Counted from the first letter of the stretch, positions 17,383 to 29,454 are shown. The stretch: 64,000 nucleotides of DNA from Microbacterium aurum (GCF_016907815.1 NZ_JAFBCQ010000001.1:3162001-3226000); one strand, 5' to 3'. Numbers and translations: made by a program. Notes: generated by a model from the letters alone, not told the origin.

Positions 17383-17545
17383 GGACGACAGCCTCCTGCT
17401 CGTTCGTGTCGGAGCCGACGAGCCAGACCCGCAGCTCCGCTGCTGCGGGGGTGCCGCTGGACTCGCCGCCGGTGCCTCCGGCACATCCGGCGAGAACGAC
17501 AGCCGAAGCGCCGAGGAGCGCGAGGGCTCCGAGCTTCTTGTTCAT
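17375..17545 (-). pseudogene. sugar ABC transporter substrate-binding lipoprotein, N-terminal stub
   Basis: A 56-codon frame with AAGGAAG upstream encodes a textbook lipoprotein signal (MNKKLGALALL..VVLAGC) and then AAAELRVWLVGSDTNEQEA, the usual first strand of a family 1 sugar-binding protein. It then runs out in VVHG and a stop overlapping nagB. About 370 further residues and the permease genes normally following are missing. I read it as the scar of a deletion that fused a sugar-uptake operon promoter to nagB. It could still be translated and act only by coupling. Confidence 0.75.
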
Positions 17546-17611
17546 GGTGTCTTCCTTTGTCTCTCTTGGTGGTTCCCGGGGCCGGGTGACCCATCCGGGG
17601 GATGAGGGGTG

Positions 17612-18748
17612 TCAGGACACCCCGAGCTGTCCTGACAGGACCATGACGGCCGCGCCGCGGAGGACGATGTCCTCGCCTTGCGTCGTCATTCGCACCTGCA
17701 CGCCGTCATGGAACTGGGCGAGCGTGCGGGCACGCAGCGTCTCGACGGTCGCCTGCGCGAGGGTCCCGTCGAGAAGATCAGGGATGCCGGAGAGCACGAT
17801 CTCCGACAGGTCGAGGGCGCCGACGACCGGCGCGAGGGCGATGCCGAGGCGATCGCCGGCGTCGCGGAGGATGGCGTCGCGGTCGGCGCCGGACTCGGCC
17901 AGGCGCGCCTCGAGGGCGGGCACGGACAGCCACGCCTCCAGGCAGCCGATCTTGCCGCAGACGCAGACCGGTCCCCCGTCGGTGCCGACGGTGACGTGGC
18001 CGATCTCCCCGGCCGCGAAGCGGCTGCCGCGCAGGGGCTGACCGCCCGCGAGCAGGCCCGAGCCGACGCGGCGGCCGACGCGCACCACGAGGACGTCGTC
18101 GGCGGCGCCGCCGAAGGTGTACTCGGCCAGCACCGCCGCATTGGCGTCGTTGGCGACGAGGACCGGCAGATCCAGCCGGGCGCGCAGCGCCCCCTCGACG
18201 TCGACATCGGTCCAACCGAAGTTCGGCGCCGTGAGCACGACGCCGTGATCGTCGACGACACCCGGCGTTCCGACGCCGATGCCGAGGACCGGCGCGTGGG
18301 CGTCGGCGACCAGGCGGGATGCCAGTTCCACGACCGCTTCGACGACGTCGGCGGTGTCGGCGGGCACCGGCGCGTCGTGGCGGGCGACGATCTCGCCGTC
18401 GAGGGTGAGCACGGCGCCGAGGAAGCGGTCGGTGCCCGAGAGGTCGAGCCCGACGATGCGGTGGCCTTCCCGGTCGAGATCGACGAGGATGGCGGGCTTG
18501 CCGGGTCCGGTCACCTCGCGCAGGCCGCGCTCGGCGACGTAGCCGTCGTCGATGAGCTCTGCGACGAGGTCGGAGATGGTCACGCGCGTCAGGCCGGTCT
18601 CGCGCGACAGGTCCGCGCGCGACATGGCACCCTGGTGGAAGAGGGTCCGCAGCACGAGCGATCGGTTGTGCGCCCGCGCGTACTCGGGCAGCACCTTGGC
18701 GGCGTGGCGCATCCCGCGTCCGCTGCGCTGCAGATCCGATCTCGACAT
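17612..18748 (-). CDS. ROK family transcriptional regulator
   Basis: The 378-residue protein has an N-terminal winged helix-turn-helix (about 35-85: SRADLSRETGLTRVTISDLVAELIDDGYV) and a ROK sugar-kinase-like domain with VGLDLSGTDRFLG and the zinc motif CVCGKIGCLEAW. ROK repressors of this build respond to sugars or amino sugars. Being upstream of the stub and nagB on the same strand, it probably controls the amino-sugar genes and itself, through the palindrome touching its own start at 18751. It lacks an obvious ribosome site. Confidence 0.9.
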   Translation of the reverse strand: MSRSDLQRSGRGMRHAAKVLPEYARAHNRSLVLRTLFHQGAMSRADLSRETGLTRVTISDLVAELIDDGYVAERGLREVTGPGKPAILVDLDREGHRIVGLDLSGTDRFLGAVLTLDGEIVARHDAPVPADTADVVEAVVELASRLVADAHAPVLGIGVGTPGVVDDHGVVLTAPNFGWTDVDVEGALRARLDLPVLVANDANAAVLAEYTFGGAADDVLVVRVGRRVGSGLLAGGQPLRGSRFAAGEIGHVTVGTDGGPVCVCGKIGCLEAWLSVPALEARLAESGADRDAILRDAGDRLGIALAPVVGALDLSEIVLSGIPDLLDGTLAQATVETLRARTLAQFHDGVQVRMTTQGEDIVLRGAAVMVLSGQLGVS

Positions 18749-18750
18749 GA

Positions 18751-18773
18751 TTGTTAGTACACCTTACGAACAA
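18751..18773. promoter_or_regulatory. probable ROK auto-operator
   Basis: A 23-bp imperfect inverted repeat, TTGTT-N-GTA and TAC-N-AACAA around a five-base centre, begins two bases upstream of the ROK start codon. It resembles the GTTAGGA/TCCTAAC site ahead of the hexosaminidase remnant. The position would block transcription of the ROK gene and possibly the divergent lipoprotein gene. Confidence 0.55.
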
Positions 18774-18845
18774 ACGGACTGCAAGCCGTGCAGCGTACTT
18801 GGCAGGAGCGTCTACAAAATCGTTACATTCGAGAAATCCGTCCGG

Positions 18846-19271
18846 ATGCCGGCCGTCGCGGCCCTGTTCGCCGCCACCCTTGCCCTCGGGGCGTGCGCGG
18901 GATCGACGCCGGAGCCGTCGCCCTCCCCCACCTCTTCGGACACGCAGACCGTCGCCGAGGCATGCGACACCGTCCGCGCCGGCGTGGATGACGCCGTCAC
19001 CCAGCTGCGGGCCATCGACCCCGGCGATCCCCAGGCGGCGGTGACGGCGCTGTCGGGCGTCGCCGACCGACTCGGCGCCGCCGCGGGAGCGGTCGGCAAC
19101 GCGGATGTCGCCGCGCTCCTCCCCGAGCTGCAGCAGGGGTTCGCCGCGGCATCCGAGACCCTCACCGCCATCGCCGGCGGCGACCTCTCACAGCTGCCGA
19201 AACTGCAGCAGATCACCACCGACATCCAGGACGGCTTCACCCGCTTCGCCGAGCTCTGTACCACACCGTGA
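18846..19271 (+). CDS. small predicted lipoprotein
   Basis: The 141-residue product starts with a short hydrophobic stretch ending in lipobox LALGAC (Cys17), then a Ser/Pro/Thr tether and a helical region (AEACDTVRAGVDDAVTQLRAI, a second helix, and a final CTTP). The two Cys (in EACDTV and ELCTTP) could form a disulfide outside the cell. No family is recognised. The signal lacks the usual basic N-region if ATG 18846 is the start; no other in-frame start is close upstream. The function is unknown. Confidence 0.6.
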   Translation: MPAVAALFAATLALGACAGSTPEPSPSPTSSDTQTVAEACDTVRAGVDDAVTQLRAIDPGDPQAAVTALSGVADRLGAAAGAVGNADVAALLPELQQGFAAASETLTAIAGGDLSQLPKLQQITTDIQDGFTRFAELCTTP

Positions 19272-19335
19272 CGACGATCGGCGCCGATCCCGTACCATTG
19301 AGGGGCGCGGGAGCGCAGAACACGGGGGTGTCGCG

Positions 19336-20865
19336 GTGACCGATCTCGCCACGAAGAACGAAGCCGACGGTGGGGCGGAGCCCTCGGCGTTCGCCGACAC
19401 CACCGCAACGACGGCCGCAACGGCCGTGCTCGATCACCCGGACGCACCCGCCGCGCCCGGCGCGCTGACGCCGGGAAGTTCCGGCGACGGCGCCGCGCCC
19501 GTGCAGTGGGCTCCGGCCGAGCCCGCGCCCAAGAAGAAGCGGCTCTGGCTGTGGATCGGCGCACCGGTCGCGCTCGTGGCCGCCGGCGCCGTCGCGGCTT
19601 CGCTCGTGCTGATCGCGCCCGGGACGGCCGTCGCCGGCGTGCCTGTGGGCTTCATGACTCCGGGGGCGGCGACCGACGCGATCGATCAGCGCCTGGCATC
19701 CACATCCCTCGTCCTCGGCGACGGGGGCCCGACGGTCACCGGCGCCGACCTCGGCGCCACGGTCGACGCGGCCGCGCTGGCATCGGCCGCATTCGACGAG
19801 CGGCCGATGTGGAACGTCACGCAGTGGTTCGGCGACGCTGTCGACGCGCCGATCACCCTCGACGCCGACGCCGCCACGGCCGCGCTGCGCGCCGCCGTGC
19901 CCGCCGCCTTCACCGATCCGACGCCGGCCGCCGTCTCGTTCGACGGCACCGCGTTCGTCGTGACCCCCGCCGTCGACGGCACGGGCATCGATGTCGACGC
20001 CGTCACCGCCGCCCTCCACGACGCCTTCGTCGCGGGCAAGACCTCGGCCACGATCGACCTCACCTCGAGCCCGGTCGCCTCCCCGGCGACGACCGAGAAG
20101 GCGCAAGCCGCCGCCGACCAGGCGAACGCGATGCTCGCGAACATCGGCTTCTACGTCGGCGACGAGCGGACGGTGCCGGTGGATGCCGCGACCGCCGCGA
20201 GCTGGCTGACGATCACCCCGGCCGCCGACGGCGACTTCACGATCGCCGCGGATGCCGCGAAGATCCAGCCCGTCGTCGACACGCTGGCCTCCCTCGTGAA
20301 CCGCGATCCCGTCAACGGCACGGTCATCACGAACTCCGACGGCACCGTGCTGGAGACCACCGTTGCCGGCGCCGACGGGCGCGTCCTCGGCGACACGAGC
20401 GGCGTGGCGAACGACTTCGCGAACCAGCTGGCTTCGGGCAACGGCGCGTACGCGCTGCCGGTCGAGGTCACCCCGGCGGTCACCACGACGCTGCAGCGGC
20501 TGCTGGAGGTCGACCTCAGCGAGCAGCGGCTGTACCTGAAGGAGAACGGCAACGTCGTCGACTCGTGGGCGATCTCCAGCGGCGAGTCCCGCTCCCCCAC
20601 CATCACCGGGCACTACCGCGTCAACAGCCACTACCGCGTGCAGACGATGAGCTCGACGTCGGCGACCGATCCGTACTGGAACTACGAGGTCCCCAACATC
20701 GAGTGGATCATGTACTTCAACGGCAGCCAGGCCTTCCACGGCGTGTACTGGCACAACAACTTCGGCACGCCCATGAGCCACGGCTGCGTCGGCATGCCCA
20801 ACTCCCGCGCGAAGCAGATCTACGACTGGTCGCCCAACGGCGTCGACGTCTGGATCCACGCCTGA
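19336..20865 (+). CDS. L,D-transpeptidase (YkuD) with peptidoglycan-binding domains
   Basis: The 509-residue protein is membrane-anchored. It has a cytoplasmic N-terminal tail (about 70 residues), one membrane helix after [10 protein letters not shown], a YoaR/PG_binding_4-like pair of domains (about 120-370), and a C-terminal YkuD domain. The catalytic motif is complete: AFHGVYWHN, then SHGCVGM with Cys484. The enzyme should form 3-3 peptidoglycan crosslinks or attach proteins on the outer face of the membrane. GTG 19336 is the start; GGGGTG upstream could serve as ribosome site. A terminator hairpin separates it from convergent icd. Confidence 0.9.
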   Translation: MTDLATKNEADGGAEPSAFADTTATTAATAVLDHPDAPAAPGALTPGSSGDGAAPVQWAPAEPAPKKKRLWLWIGAPVALVAAGAVAASLVLIAPGTAVAGVPVGFMTPGAATDAIDQRLASTSLVLGDGGPTVTGADLGATVDAAALASAAFDERPMWNVTQWFGDAVDAPITLDADAATAALRAAVPAAFTDPTPAAVSFDGTAFVVTPAVDGTGIDVDAVTAALHDAFVAGKTSATIDLTSSPVASPATTEKAQAAADQANAMLANIGFYVGDERTVPVDAATAASWLTITPAADGDFTIAADAAKIQPVVDTLASLVNRDPVNGTVITNSDGTVLETTVAGADGRVLGDTSGVANDFANQLASGNGAYALPVEVTPAVTTTLQRLLEVDLSEQRLYLKENGNVVDSWAISSGESRSPTITGHYRVNSHYRVQTMSSTSATDPYWNYEVPNIEWIMYFNGSQAFHGVYWHNNFGTPMSHGCVGMPNSRAKQIYDWSPNGVDVWIHA

Positions 20866-20919
20866 GTCGGGAGCGCCAGCGACGAGCCGAAACCGCTCCG
20901 CATCGCGTGCACGACCGAA

Positions 20920-20947
20920 GAGGGCGGATGCCGCAGCATCCGCCCTC
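20920..20947. terminator. bidirectional terminator between ldt and icd
   Basis: A 12-bp perfect stem, GAGGGCGGATGC and complement, with loop CGCA, between convergent stops. The arms contain the inverted pair GGATGC/GCATCC that is over-represented in this genome. Confidence 0.8.
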
Positions 20948-20961
20948 GTGTCGTGCGCTCG

Positions 20962-23214
<2,253 letters not shown>

Positions 23215-23238
23215 TCAGCCTACCGCACCACGCGAAAG

Positions 23239-23256
23239 TATCTCGACGTCAAGATA
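23239..23256. promoter_or_regulatory. palindromic operator upstream of icd
   Basis: TATCTCGACGTCAAGATA is an almost perfect 18-bp palindrome in the spacer between icd and the divergent kinase gene. Fourteen of 18 bases recur at 51500-51517, 55 bp upstream of sucC. The form resembles operators of MarR-type regulators of central metabolism such as TamR; that comparison is from memory. Confidence 0.6.
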
Positions 23257-23412
23257 TCTTCGCGCCCGCACGCCCCGGCATCCGCGAGACGGAACATTCG
23301 TGCCGAGACGGGACGTGGCGCACGCCGTCTCGTCATCGACGTGCCGTCTCGCGCAGCACCCGGGCCGCCCACTGCGCACGACCTATACTGCGCTGAGCAG
23401 GAAGGAACCGTC

Positions 23413-24345
23413 ATGACCACCAGGAGCGTGCTCGCCATCGACGCCGGCCAGACCGGCATCAAGGTGCGTCTGGAGACCCCGAGTGTCCAGGACGAGCTCG
23501 TCTTCCCCGGCATCGAGACACACCGGCCGCTGCTCCCCCAGCTCGCGGACGTCGCCCGCGCCTCGCTCACCCAGACCCGGGCCACGCCCGCGCTGGTCAC
23601 GGCGGGCGTCTCGGGGCTCACCGCGCGTGACGCCGACGCCGACGCGCTGCTGGCACTCGTCGCGGACACCGGCATCCGCGGCGCGATCCTCGCTCACGAC
23701 TCCACGACCTCGTTCCTCGGTGCGCTCGGTGACCGGCACGGGGCGGTCGTGGCCGCCGGCACCGGCGTCGTCACTCTCGCGGTCGGCCCCCGGGCGACCG
23801 CGCGCGTCGACGGCTGGGGCTACATCATGGGCGATGCGGGTAGCGGGTACTGGATCGGCCGGGAGGCGCTGGACGCGGTGATGCGCGCGTACGACGGCCG
23901 CGGTCCGGCGACGGTGCTCACCGACGCCGTGCGCGAGCGCTGGCCCGACCTGTCCCAGGCGTACATGGCACTCCAGGCGGAGGAGGAACGCGTACGCATC
24001 GTCGCCTCGTTCGCCACGCCCGTCGCCCGCGCCGCCGACGACGGCGACGCGGGCGCCCTGCGCATCACGCAGGCCGCGGCGACCGAGCTCGCGAGGAGTG
24101 TGCGGGCGGCGATCGCCCGAGTACGCGACGACGACGAGCGGTTCGCCGTCTGCGCGCTGGGCGGCGTGTTTCGTTCGCGGTCCCTGCAGACGGCGTTCGA
24201 GGACGCCCTCACCGGTGGATCGACCGGCGACGACGTCGAGATCGTCCCCGCACGCGGCTTGGGGATCGACGGCGCTGTGGCGCTGGCCGATCTTTCGCCG
24301 GCCCACCCCCTGACGGCGGTGGTGCAGCGCGCAGGCTCAGCCTGA
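23413..24345 (+). CDS. BadF/BadG-type ATPase, probable N-acetylglucosamine kinase
   Basis: The 310-residue protein has the ASKHA kinase fold: phosphate-1 loop AIDAGQTGIKVR, adenosine/phosphate-2 region VVAAGTGVVTLAV, GWGYIMGDAGSGYWIGREALDAVMRA, and the final ALGGVFRSRSLQTAF. Such actinobacterial proteins resemble N-acetylglucosamine kinase, which would feed NagA; the true sugar is not certain. A TATACT -10 hexamer lies at 23384-23389 and AGGAAGGAACC precedes the ATG. It is divergent from icd. Confidence 0.75.
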   Translation: MTTRSVLAIDAGQTGIKVRLETPSVQDELVFPGIETHRPLLPQLADVARASLTQTRATPALVTAGVSGLTARDADADALLALVADTGIRGAILAHDSTTSFLGALGDRHGAVVAAGTGVVTLAVGPRATARVDGWGYIMGDAGSGYWIGREALDAVMRAYDGRGPATVLTDAVRERWPDLSQAYMALQAEEERVRIVASFATPVARAADDGDAGALRITQAAATELARSVRAAIARVRDDDERFAVCALGGVFRSRSLQTAFEDALTGGSTGDDVEIVPARGLGIDGAVALADLSPAHPLTAVVQRAGSA

Positions 24346-24583
24346 CCGCGGGGGTGCCCGACGCGCTCGACAACGGGCGTGCGCCGCGGTGCGCCTGGTG
24401 CCTGGCGCCCACTCAACCGGCGCAAACTGCGGCGAAACCCCCGCGACAGCACCACTTGCGACGGATGAACCCCGGACGCCGCCCCGCACCCGCTACCGCC
24501 CGCACCCCACCGCGCGCACCGAGGCGAATATTCCTGACGAAAGTCGGATGCCGGGGTGCGACGGCTACCGATACCCTGTCGTC

Positions 24584-25036
24584 ATGACCGAACTGCGCCT
24601 GGTGGAACTGTCTGCCGCGACCATCGTCGCCGTCAACGCGCTGTCGCTGAAACCAGGGCAGGAGCAGTTCATCGCCCCGACCAGCTACGCCGTCGCCGGG
24701 GCCGTCATCAATCCCGCGACCGCCTGGCAGCGGGTCGTACTCGACGGCGACGAGGTCGTCGGATTCGTCAGCGCGAACTTCGATCCCGAGGCGGAGCAGG
24801 AACGGTTCCACTCGGTGCTGTGGCGGATCAACGTCGACGCCGACGACCAGGGTCGCGGCGTCGGCCGCTTCGCCGTGGAGAAGCTGATCGAAGAGGCTCG
24901 CGCCCGCGGCATGGACCGGGTCAACGTGATCTACGAAGCAGGCGAGGGCGGCCCCGAGGCGTTCTTCTCCCGCGTGGGCTTCGAGCCGGTCGACGAGACC
25001 GAGTACGGCGAGGTCGTCGCCGAGATCCGCCTGTAG
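24584..25036 (+). CDS. GNAT family N-acetyltransferase
   Basis: The 150-residue protein shows the acetyl-CoA loop VDADDQGRGVGRFAVEKLIEEAR (the Q/R-x-x-G-x-G/A motif is QGRGVG), with strands VVGFVSANFD and VNVIYEAGEGGPEAFFSRVGFEP on either side. It resembles spermidine acetyltransferase-like GNATs; the acceptor is unknown. TACCCT lies six bases before the ATG and there is no ribosome site, which points to leaderless translation. The 238-base spacer before it contains no supported gene. It ends against a perfect palindrome shared with the convergent ABC exporter. Confidence 0.85.
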   Translation: MTELRLVELSAATIVAVNALSLKPGQEQFIAPTSYAVAGAVINPATAWQRVVLDGDEVVGFVSANFDPEAEQERFHSVLWRINVDADDQGRGVGRFAVEKLIEEARARGMDRVNVIYEAGEGGPEAFFSRVGFEPVDETEYGEVVAEIRL

Positions 25037-25048
25037 CGATGTGGTGAG

Positions 25049-25078
25049 CGGATGCCGGGGCGCGCGCCCCGGCATCCG
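25049..25078. terminator. bidirectional terminator, perfect 30-bp palindrome
   Basis: CGGATGCCGGGGCG at 25049-25062 pairs with its complement immediately after a CG centre, between the convergent GNAT and ABC exporter genes. The outer arms are the GGATGCC/GGCATCC pair. Confidence 0.8.
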
Positions 25079-25081
25079 TCA

Positions 25082-26899
25082 TCACACCAGCGACTCCCGC
25101 CAAGCGGCGTGGAGCTTGGCGAACTTGCCGGTGCCGGCGATCAGGACATCGGGCGCGTCGTCCTCGATGATCTCACCGTGCTCCATGACGAGCACGCGAT
25201 CGGCGATCGCGACCGTCGACAGGCGGTGCGCGATGATGATCGCGGTCCGGTCGGCGAGCAGGGTCTGCAGCGCGTTCTGGATCTGCCGCTCGCTGGGGAT
25301 GTCGAGCGACGCGGTCGCCTCGTCGAGGATCAGCACGGCCGGGTCGGCGAGGAAGGCGCGCGCGAAGGAGATCAGCTGGCGCTGTCCCGCCGACACGCGG
25401 CCGCCGCGCTTGTTGACGTCGGTGGCGTACCCGTCGGGCAGGCGCTCGATGAACCCGTCGGCACCGACCGCGCGCGCGGCCGCCTTGATCTCCTCGAGCG
25501 TCGCGTCGGGCTTGCCGAGCGCGATGTTGTCGGCGACCGTGCCGCTGAACAAGTAGGCCTCCTGCGTGACCATGACGATCGCGCGGCGAAGATCCTTCGG
25601 GTGCAGCGCCCGCAGGTCGACGCCGTCGAGCGTCACCTGTCCGCGCGTCGGGTCGTAGAACCGCGACACGAGCTTGGCGAGCGTCGACTTTCCGGCTCCC
25701 GTCGTGCCGACGAGCGCGATCGTCTGCCCCGCGGGGATGTCGAGCGAGAAGTGCGGCAGAATCGTGCGGTCGTCGGAGTACCCGAACACGACGTCGCGGA
25801 ACTCGACGTGCCCCCGCGCCTCCCACAGGTCCACCGGCTTCGCGGGGTCGGGCACGGTGGGCTCTTCGTCCAGCACTCCCGACACCTTCTCGAGCGCTGC
25901 CGCGGCTGACTGGTACGAGTTGAGGAACATCGCGATCTCCTGCAGCGGCGAGAAGAAGTTCCGCACGTACAGCACCGCCGCCAGCAGCGTTCCGACCAGC
26001 AGCGACCCGTCGGCGACCCGGATGCCGCCCCACAGCAGCACCGCCGCCACGGCGAACGCCGAGACGGCCATCATGCCGGGCTCGAACGTGCCGAACAGAC
26101 GCAGCGAGCGCATGTTCACATCGCGGTACTGCCCCGACAGATCGCCGAACTCCTCGTCGTTGCGCGGCTCCTTGCGGAACGCCTTGACGGCACGGATGCC
26201 GGTCATCGTCTCGACGAACTTCACTATGACCTTCGCCGAGACCACCCGCGACTCCCGGTACGCGCGCTGCGAGTTGCGGTAGAACCACCGCATCAGGAAG
26301 TACAGCGGCACGCCCGCAACGGCCAGCACGAGGCCGGAGCGCCAGTCGATCAGCAGCAGTGCGACGAGGGTGAAGGCGCCGTACAGGATGCCGGAGACCA
26401 GCTCGTTCAGGCCGCCGTCGAGGAGCTCCCGGATGGAATCCAGATCGCTCGTCTGCCGCGAGATGATGCGACCCGACGTGTACGACTCGTGGAACTCGAG
26501 GCTGAGCCGCTGCGTGTGCAGGAAGATGCGCTTGCGGAGGTCGAGCATGACCGCCTGCGTGAGGCGCGCCGCGACGACGGCGTACCAGCCGATGAGCGCG
26601 GCGCCGCCGATGCCGGCGACGAGGTAGACCGCGACGATCATGATCGTCGGCATCCAGTTCGCGTCGCTGACCACCTGCGGCAGCGCCGTGTTGATTCCGT
26701 ACGCGATCAGCGCCGGCCCAGCCACGCGCAGCGCCGTCGAGATCACCAGCACGAGCGCGGCGAGCGCGAGCTGCCAGCGCAGCGGCGCGACGAGCGAGCC
26801 GAGCAGGCGCAGCGAACGGCGCCGGATCGACCGCGACTCCTCGCGGGTGTAGTCCGAGCGGTCTTCGCCGGTGGTCCCGGCGACCGTTGCGGTGCTCAT
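25082..26899 (-). CDS. ABC exporter half-transporter, catalytic-Glu subunit
   Basis: The 605-residue protein has six membrane helices (about residues 35-330) fused to an ATPase domain. Walker A is GTTGAGKST, Walker B is [11 protein letters not shown] with the catalytic Glu, but the signature is VSAGQRQ instead of LSGGQ. Its partner has the opposite set, so the two form a heterodimer with one working and one degenerate ATP site, as in BmrCD and TM287/288. Such exporters pump drugs or lipids out through the membrane. The start overlaps the partner gene by four bases. Confidence 0.92.
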   Translation of the reverse strand: MSTATVAGTTGEDRSDYTREESRSIRRRSLRLLGSLVAPLRWQLALAALVLVISTALRVAGPALIAYGINTALPQVVSDANWMPTIMIVAVYLVAGIGGAALIGWYAVVAARLTQAVMLDLRKRIFLHTQRLSLEFHESYTSGRIISRQTSDLDSIRELLDGGLNELVSGILYGAFTLVALLLIDWRSGLVLAVAGVPLYFLMRWFYRNSQRAYRESRVVSAKVIVKFVETMTGIRAVKAFRKEPRNDEEFGDLSGQYRDVNMRSLRLFGTFEPGMMAVSAFAVAAVLLWGGIRVADGSLLVGTLLAAVLYVRNFFSPLQEIAMFLNSYQSAAAALEKVSGVLDEEPTVPDPAKPVDLWEARGHVEFRDVVFGYSDDRTILPHFSLDIPAGQTIALVGTTGAGKSTLAKLVSRFYDPTRGQVTLDGVDLRALHPKDLRRAIVMVTQEAYLFSGTVADNIALGKPDATLEEIKAAARAVGADGFIERLPDGYATDVNKRGGRVSAGQRQLISFARAFLADPAVLILDEATASLDIPSERQIQNALQTLLADRTAIIIAHRLSTVAIADRVLVMEHGEIIEDDAPDVLIAGTGKFAKLHAAWRESLV

Positions 26900-28707
26900 C
26901 GATTGACCTCCGTGGCCTGCTGGCGGGCCTGTTCGAACTCGAGGCTGGAGATGACGTAGCGGTAGTGCTCGCTGGTGCGCAGCAGCTCGGCGTGGGTGCC
27001 CACGGCGGTCACGCGGCCGGCCTCAAGCAGCGCGACGCGGTCGGCGAGCATGACGGTCGAGGGGCGGTGCGCGATCACGAGCGTGGTCGTGTCGGCCATG
27101 ACCTCCCGCAGCGCGTCCTCGACGAGCGCCTCGGTGTCGACGTCGAGCGCCGACAGCGGGTCGTCGAGCACGAGCACGGCGGGCCGAGCCGCGACGGCGC
27201 GCGCCAGCGCGAGACGCTGGCGCTGCCCGCCGGAGAGCGAGAGTCCCTCTTCACCGATGATCGTGTCGACCCCGTCGGGCAGGTCGTCGACGAACCCGGC
27301 CTGTGCCACGGCGAGCGCCTCGCGCAGCACCGCCTCGGCCTCGGGGCTGCCGAGCACGAGGTCCTCCCGGCCGAGCAGCACGTTCTCGCGGACGGACTGC
27401 GAGAACAGCGTCGAGTCCTCGAAGGCCATGCCGACGTGCGTGCGCAGCTCCCGGAGCGTCAGATCGCGCACGTCGACGCCGTCGATCGTGACCCGCCCGC
27501 CGGTGACGTCGTACAGCCGCCCCGGCAGCGTCGTCAGCGTGGTCTTGCCCGATCCGGTGAGTCCCACCAGGGCCATCGTCTCGCCGGGGATGAGGTCGAG
27601 GTCGATGCCGTCCAGCAGGTCGCGCTCGCTGTCCGCGGCATCCTGGTAACGGAAGTGGACGTTTTCGAAACGCAGCGCACCGCGGGGCGCGGTGATCGTG
27701 GCGGGCTCCGCGGGGTCGGTGATGGTGTTCTGCTCGTCGAACACCTCGAAGATGCGGTCGGTGGCCGTCCGCGCGTCGAGGAGGAATGAGAACAGGAAGC
27801 CGATCGATTCCATCGGCCAGCGCAGCACCGTCGCCATCGCGAAGAACGCGACGAGCTCGGCCAGCTGCAGCTGCCCCAGCTGCTGCAGCACGATGCCGAC
27901 GCCCAAGCACAGCGCGAAGGCCATGTCGGGGAGCAGCACGAGCCAGAACCAGATCCAGCCGACCACGCGCGCCTTGTTCAGCTCGGTCTCGCGCAGCGTC
28001 TCGGCCTGCCGGGTGAACTTGTGCAGGGCGTGCGAGCCGCGACCGAAGGCCTTGAGCACGCGGATGCCGTGGACCGACTCCTCCACGCTGGTGGCGAGGT
28101 CGCCGGCCTGGTCCTGGCTCTGCCGCGCAAGCGTGCCGTACGTCTTCTCGAACCGGTAGCCGGCGTACCACAGCGGCGCGCAGACGATGAGGAACGTCAC
28201 CCCGAGGGCCCAGTGCCAGCGGAACAGCAGTGCCATGCCGACGAGGATCGTCAGCATGTTCACCACCAGCAGCACGATGCCGAAGGCCATCCACCGCCGC
28301 AGCATGCTGATGTCCTGCATCATGCGGCTGAGGAGCTGCCCGGACTGCCAGCGGTCGTGGAAGGCGACCGGCAGACGCTGCAGCATCTTGTAGAAGCCGG
28401 TGCGCAGGTCGTATTCCACGGCGGTGGACGGCGCCAGCACGAACCAGCGGCGCAGCCACACCATCGCCGCCTCGAGCAGGCCCAGCACGAGAATGGCGAC
28501 GGCGCCCCAGACGAGCTGGATCTGGTCGCCGGAGGCGATCGGTCCCTCGACGAGCACCTCGAGCACGAGGGGGATGGACAGCGCGAGCAGGCTCGCGACG
28601 AGCGCGCTCGCGGCGCCCATGACGAGACGTGGCAGCACCGGTTTGGCGAACGGGTAGAGCCGGGCCAGCGCCCGGGGGGTGGAGAGTCTCTCGGTGGAAG
28701 AGGTCAT
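26896..28707 (-). CDS. ABC exporter half-transporter, degenerate Walker B subunit
   Basis: The 603-residue partner has six membrane helices and an ATPase domain with Walker [10 protein letters not shown] and an intact LSGGQRQR signature. Walker B reads [12 protein letters not shown], with Asp where the catalytic Glu should be. It is the first gene of the exporter operon. A 345-base leader precedes it, containing a short ORF with a strong ribosome site, so induction by ribosome stalling or attenuation is plausible. The substrate is unknown; multidrug export is the family default. Confidence 0.92.
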   Translation of the reverse strand: MTSSTERLSTPRALARLYPFAKPVLPRLVMGAASALVASLLALSIPLVLEVLVEGPIASGDQIQLVWGAVAILVLGLLEAAMVWLRRWFVLAPSTAVEYDLRTGFYKMLQRLPVAFHDRWQSGQLLSRMMQDISMLRRWMAFGIVLLVVNMLTILVGMALLFRWHWALGVTFLIVCAPLWYAGYRFEKTYGTLARQSQDQAGDLATSVEESVHGIRVLKAFGRGSHALHKFTRQAETLRETELNKARVVGWIWFWLVLLPDMAFALCLGVGIVLQQLGQLQLAELVAFFAMATVLRWPMESIGFLFSFLLDARTATDRIFEVFDEQNTITDPAEPATITAPRGALRFENVHFRYQDAADSERDLLDGIDLDLIPGETMALVGLTGSGKTTLTTLPGRLYDVTGGRVTIDGVDVRDLTLRELRTHVGMAFEDSTLFSQSVRENVLLGREDLVLGSPEAEAVLREALAVAQAGFVDDLPDGVDTIIGEEGLSLSGGQRQRLALARAVAARPAVLVLDDPLSALDVDTEALVEDALREVMADTTTLVIAHRPSTVMLADRVALLEAGRVTAVGTHAELLRTSEHYRYVISSLEFEQARQQATEVNR

Positions 28708-28860
28708 GATCCTTGCGAAGGGGTGGTGCGGATGCCGGGGTCACAGAGCCGGCGGAGGTGACAGAAGGCGCGCGGAGGCGCCGCAGGACGAAGCTGGCCC
28801 TGGCGGGGAGAACGCGACGAGCGGCGGGACGATTCCGCCGAAGGAGGACGCGAGCGCGTG

Positions 28861-28944
28861 TTATCCCCGCCGGCTCCCGGTGGCGCCGGCGACGGCCGGG
28901 GCACGGAAGGAAGCGGGCTTCGCGATGACGATGGCCGTGGACAT
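28861..28944 (-). CDS. 27-residue leader peptide ahead of the ABC exporter
   Basis: GGAGGAAG two bases before an ATG starts a frame of 27 codons beginning MSTAIVIAKPASFRAPAVAG and ending SRRG. The ribosome site is the best in the region, and the frame ends 154 bases before the exporter start. Between them are GC-rich inverted repeats (CGGCGG/CCGCCG near 28810-28830 and GGCGC/GCGCC near 28772-28785) that could alternate. The layout recalls BmrB ahead of BmrCD in Bacillus. The peptide is not recognised; function as an attenuator is inference. Confidence 0.5.
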   Translation of the reverse strand: MSTAIVIAKPASFRAPAVAGATGSRRG

Positions 28945-29005
28945 GGCTTCCTCCAGGAGTCGATGAGCGGGGACCGCCGCGCCGGTGACGACACGACAGC
29001 CCTTC

Positions 29006-29035
29006 AGCCTAGACCTGGGAGATCGCTGGACGCAA
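29006..29035 (-). promoter_or_regulatory. promoter of the exporter leader
   Basis: TTGCGT (29030-29035) and TAGGCT (29006-29011) with an 18-base spacer on the minus strand, about 60 bases upstream of the leader ORF. Confidence 0.5.
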
Positions 29036-29052
29036 GACGGACGAGCGCGGAT

Positions 29053-29454
29053 TCACGCCGACGGACGCCCCAGGCCCGCACGCTCGGCGACGGCCTGCTG
29101 GGCCGCGACCGTCGATGTGGTGGTCGGATCGACCGGCGCAAAGGTGTCGACGACGGCGTCCGCCTCGGCTCCGAGGCGGTAGGCGGCCAGGCCTCCACCC
29201 TGGTCGCGCGCCATGCCGCTCGGCCACACATCGGCTTGTGCACCTGCCACGCCGACGCGCCACCCTTCCGGCTCCAGTCCTTCCCTCACGCGGCACAGGG
29301 CTTCGAAGGCATCGGCGGCGTGCGCGGCCACCGCACCGGTCGCGGCTGAGGCGAGCTCGACCGTCCACCCGTCGCGTTCGTACCGCCAGGAGATCACGGC
29401 CTCGGCGGCTATGCCGCCACGGTCGATGCGAATCGCCTGCGGACTCGCGATCAC
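29053..29454 (-). CDS. unknown 133-residue protein coupled to the solute-binding-like lipoprotein
   Basis: The frame starts with GTG overlapping the upstream stop by four bases (GTGA) and ends in GLGRPSA. The product is soluble, with ISWRYERDGWTVELASAAT early, an amphipathic helix near HAADAFEALCRVREGL, and a C-terminal segment rich in Thr and Ala. I do not recognise a family. Its coupling makes it the last gene of the unit SPOR-like protein, lipoprotein, this protein, beside the type VII locus. It could be a small accessory or chaperone-like factor; that is only a guess from position. Confidence 0.6.
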   Translation of the reverse strand: MIASPQAIRIDRGGIAAEAVISWRYERDGWTVELASAATGAVAAHAADAFEALCRVREGLEPEGWRVGVAGAQADVWPSGMARDQGGGLAAYRLGAEADAVVDTFAPVDPTTTSTVAAQQAVAERAGLGRPSA

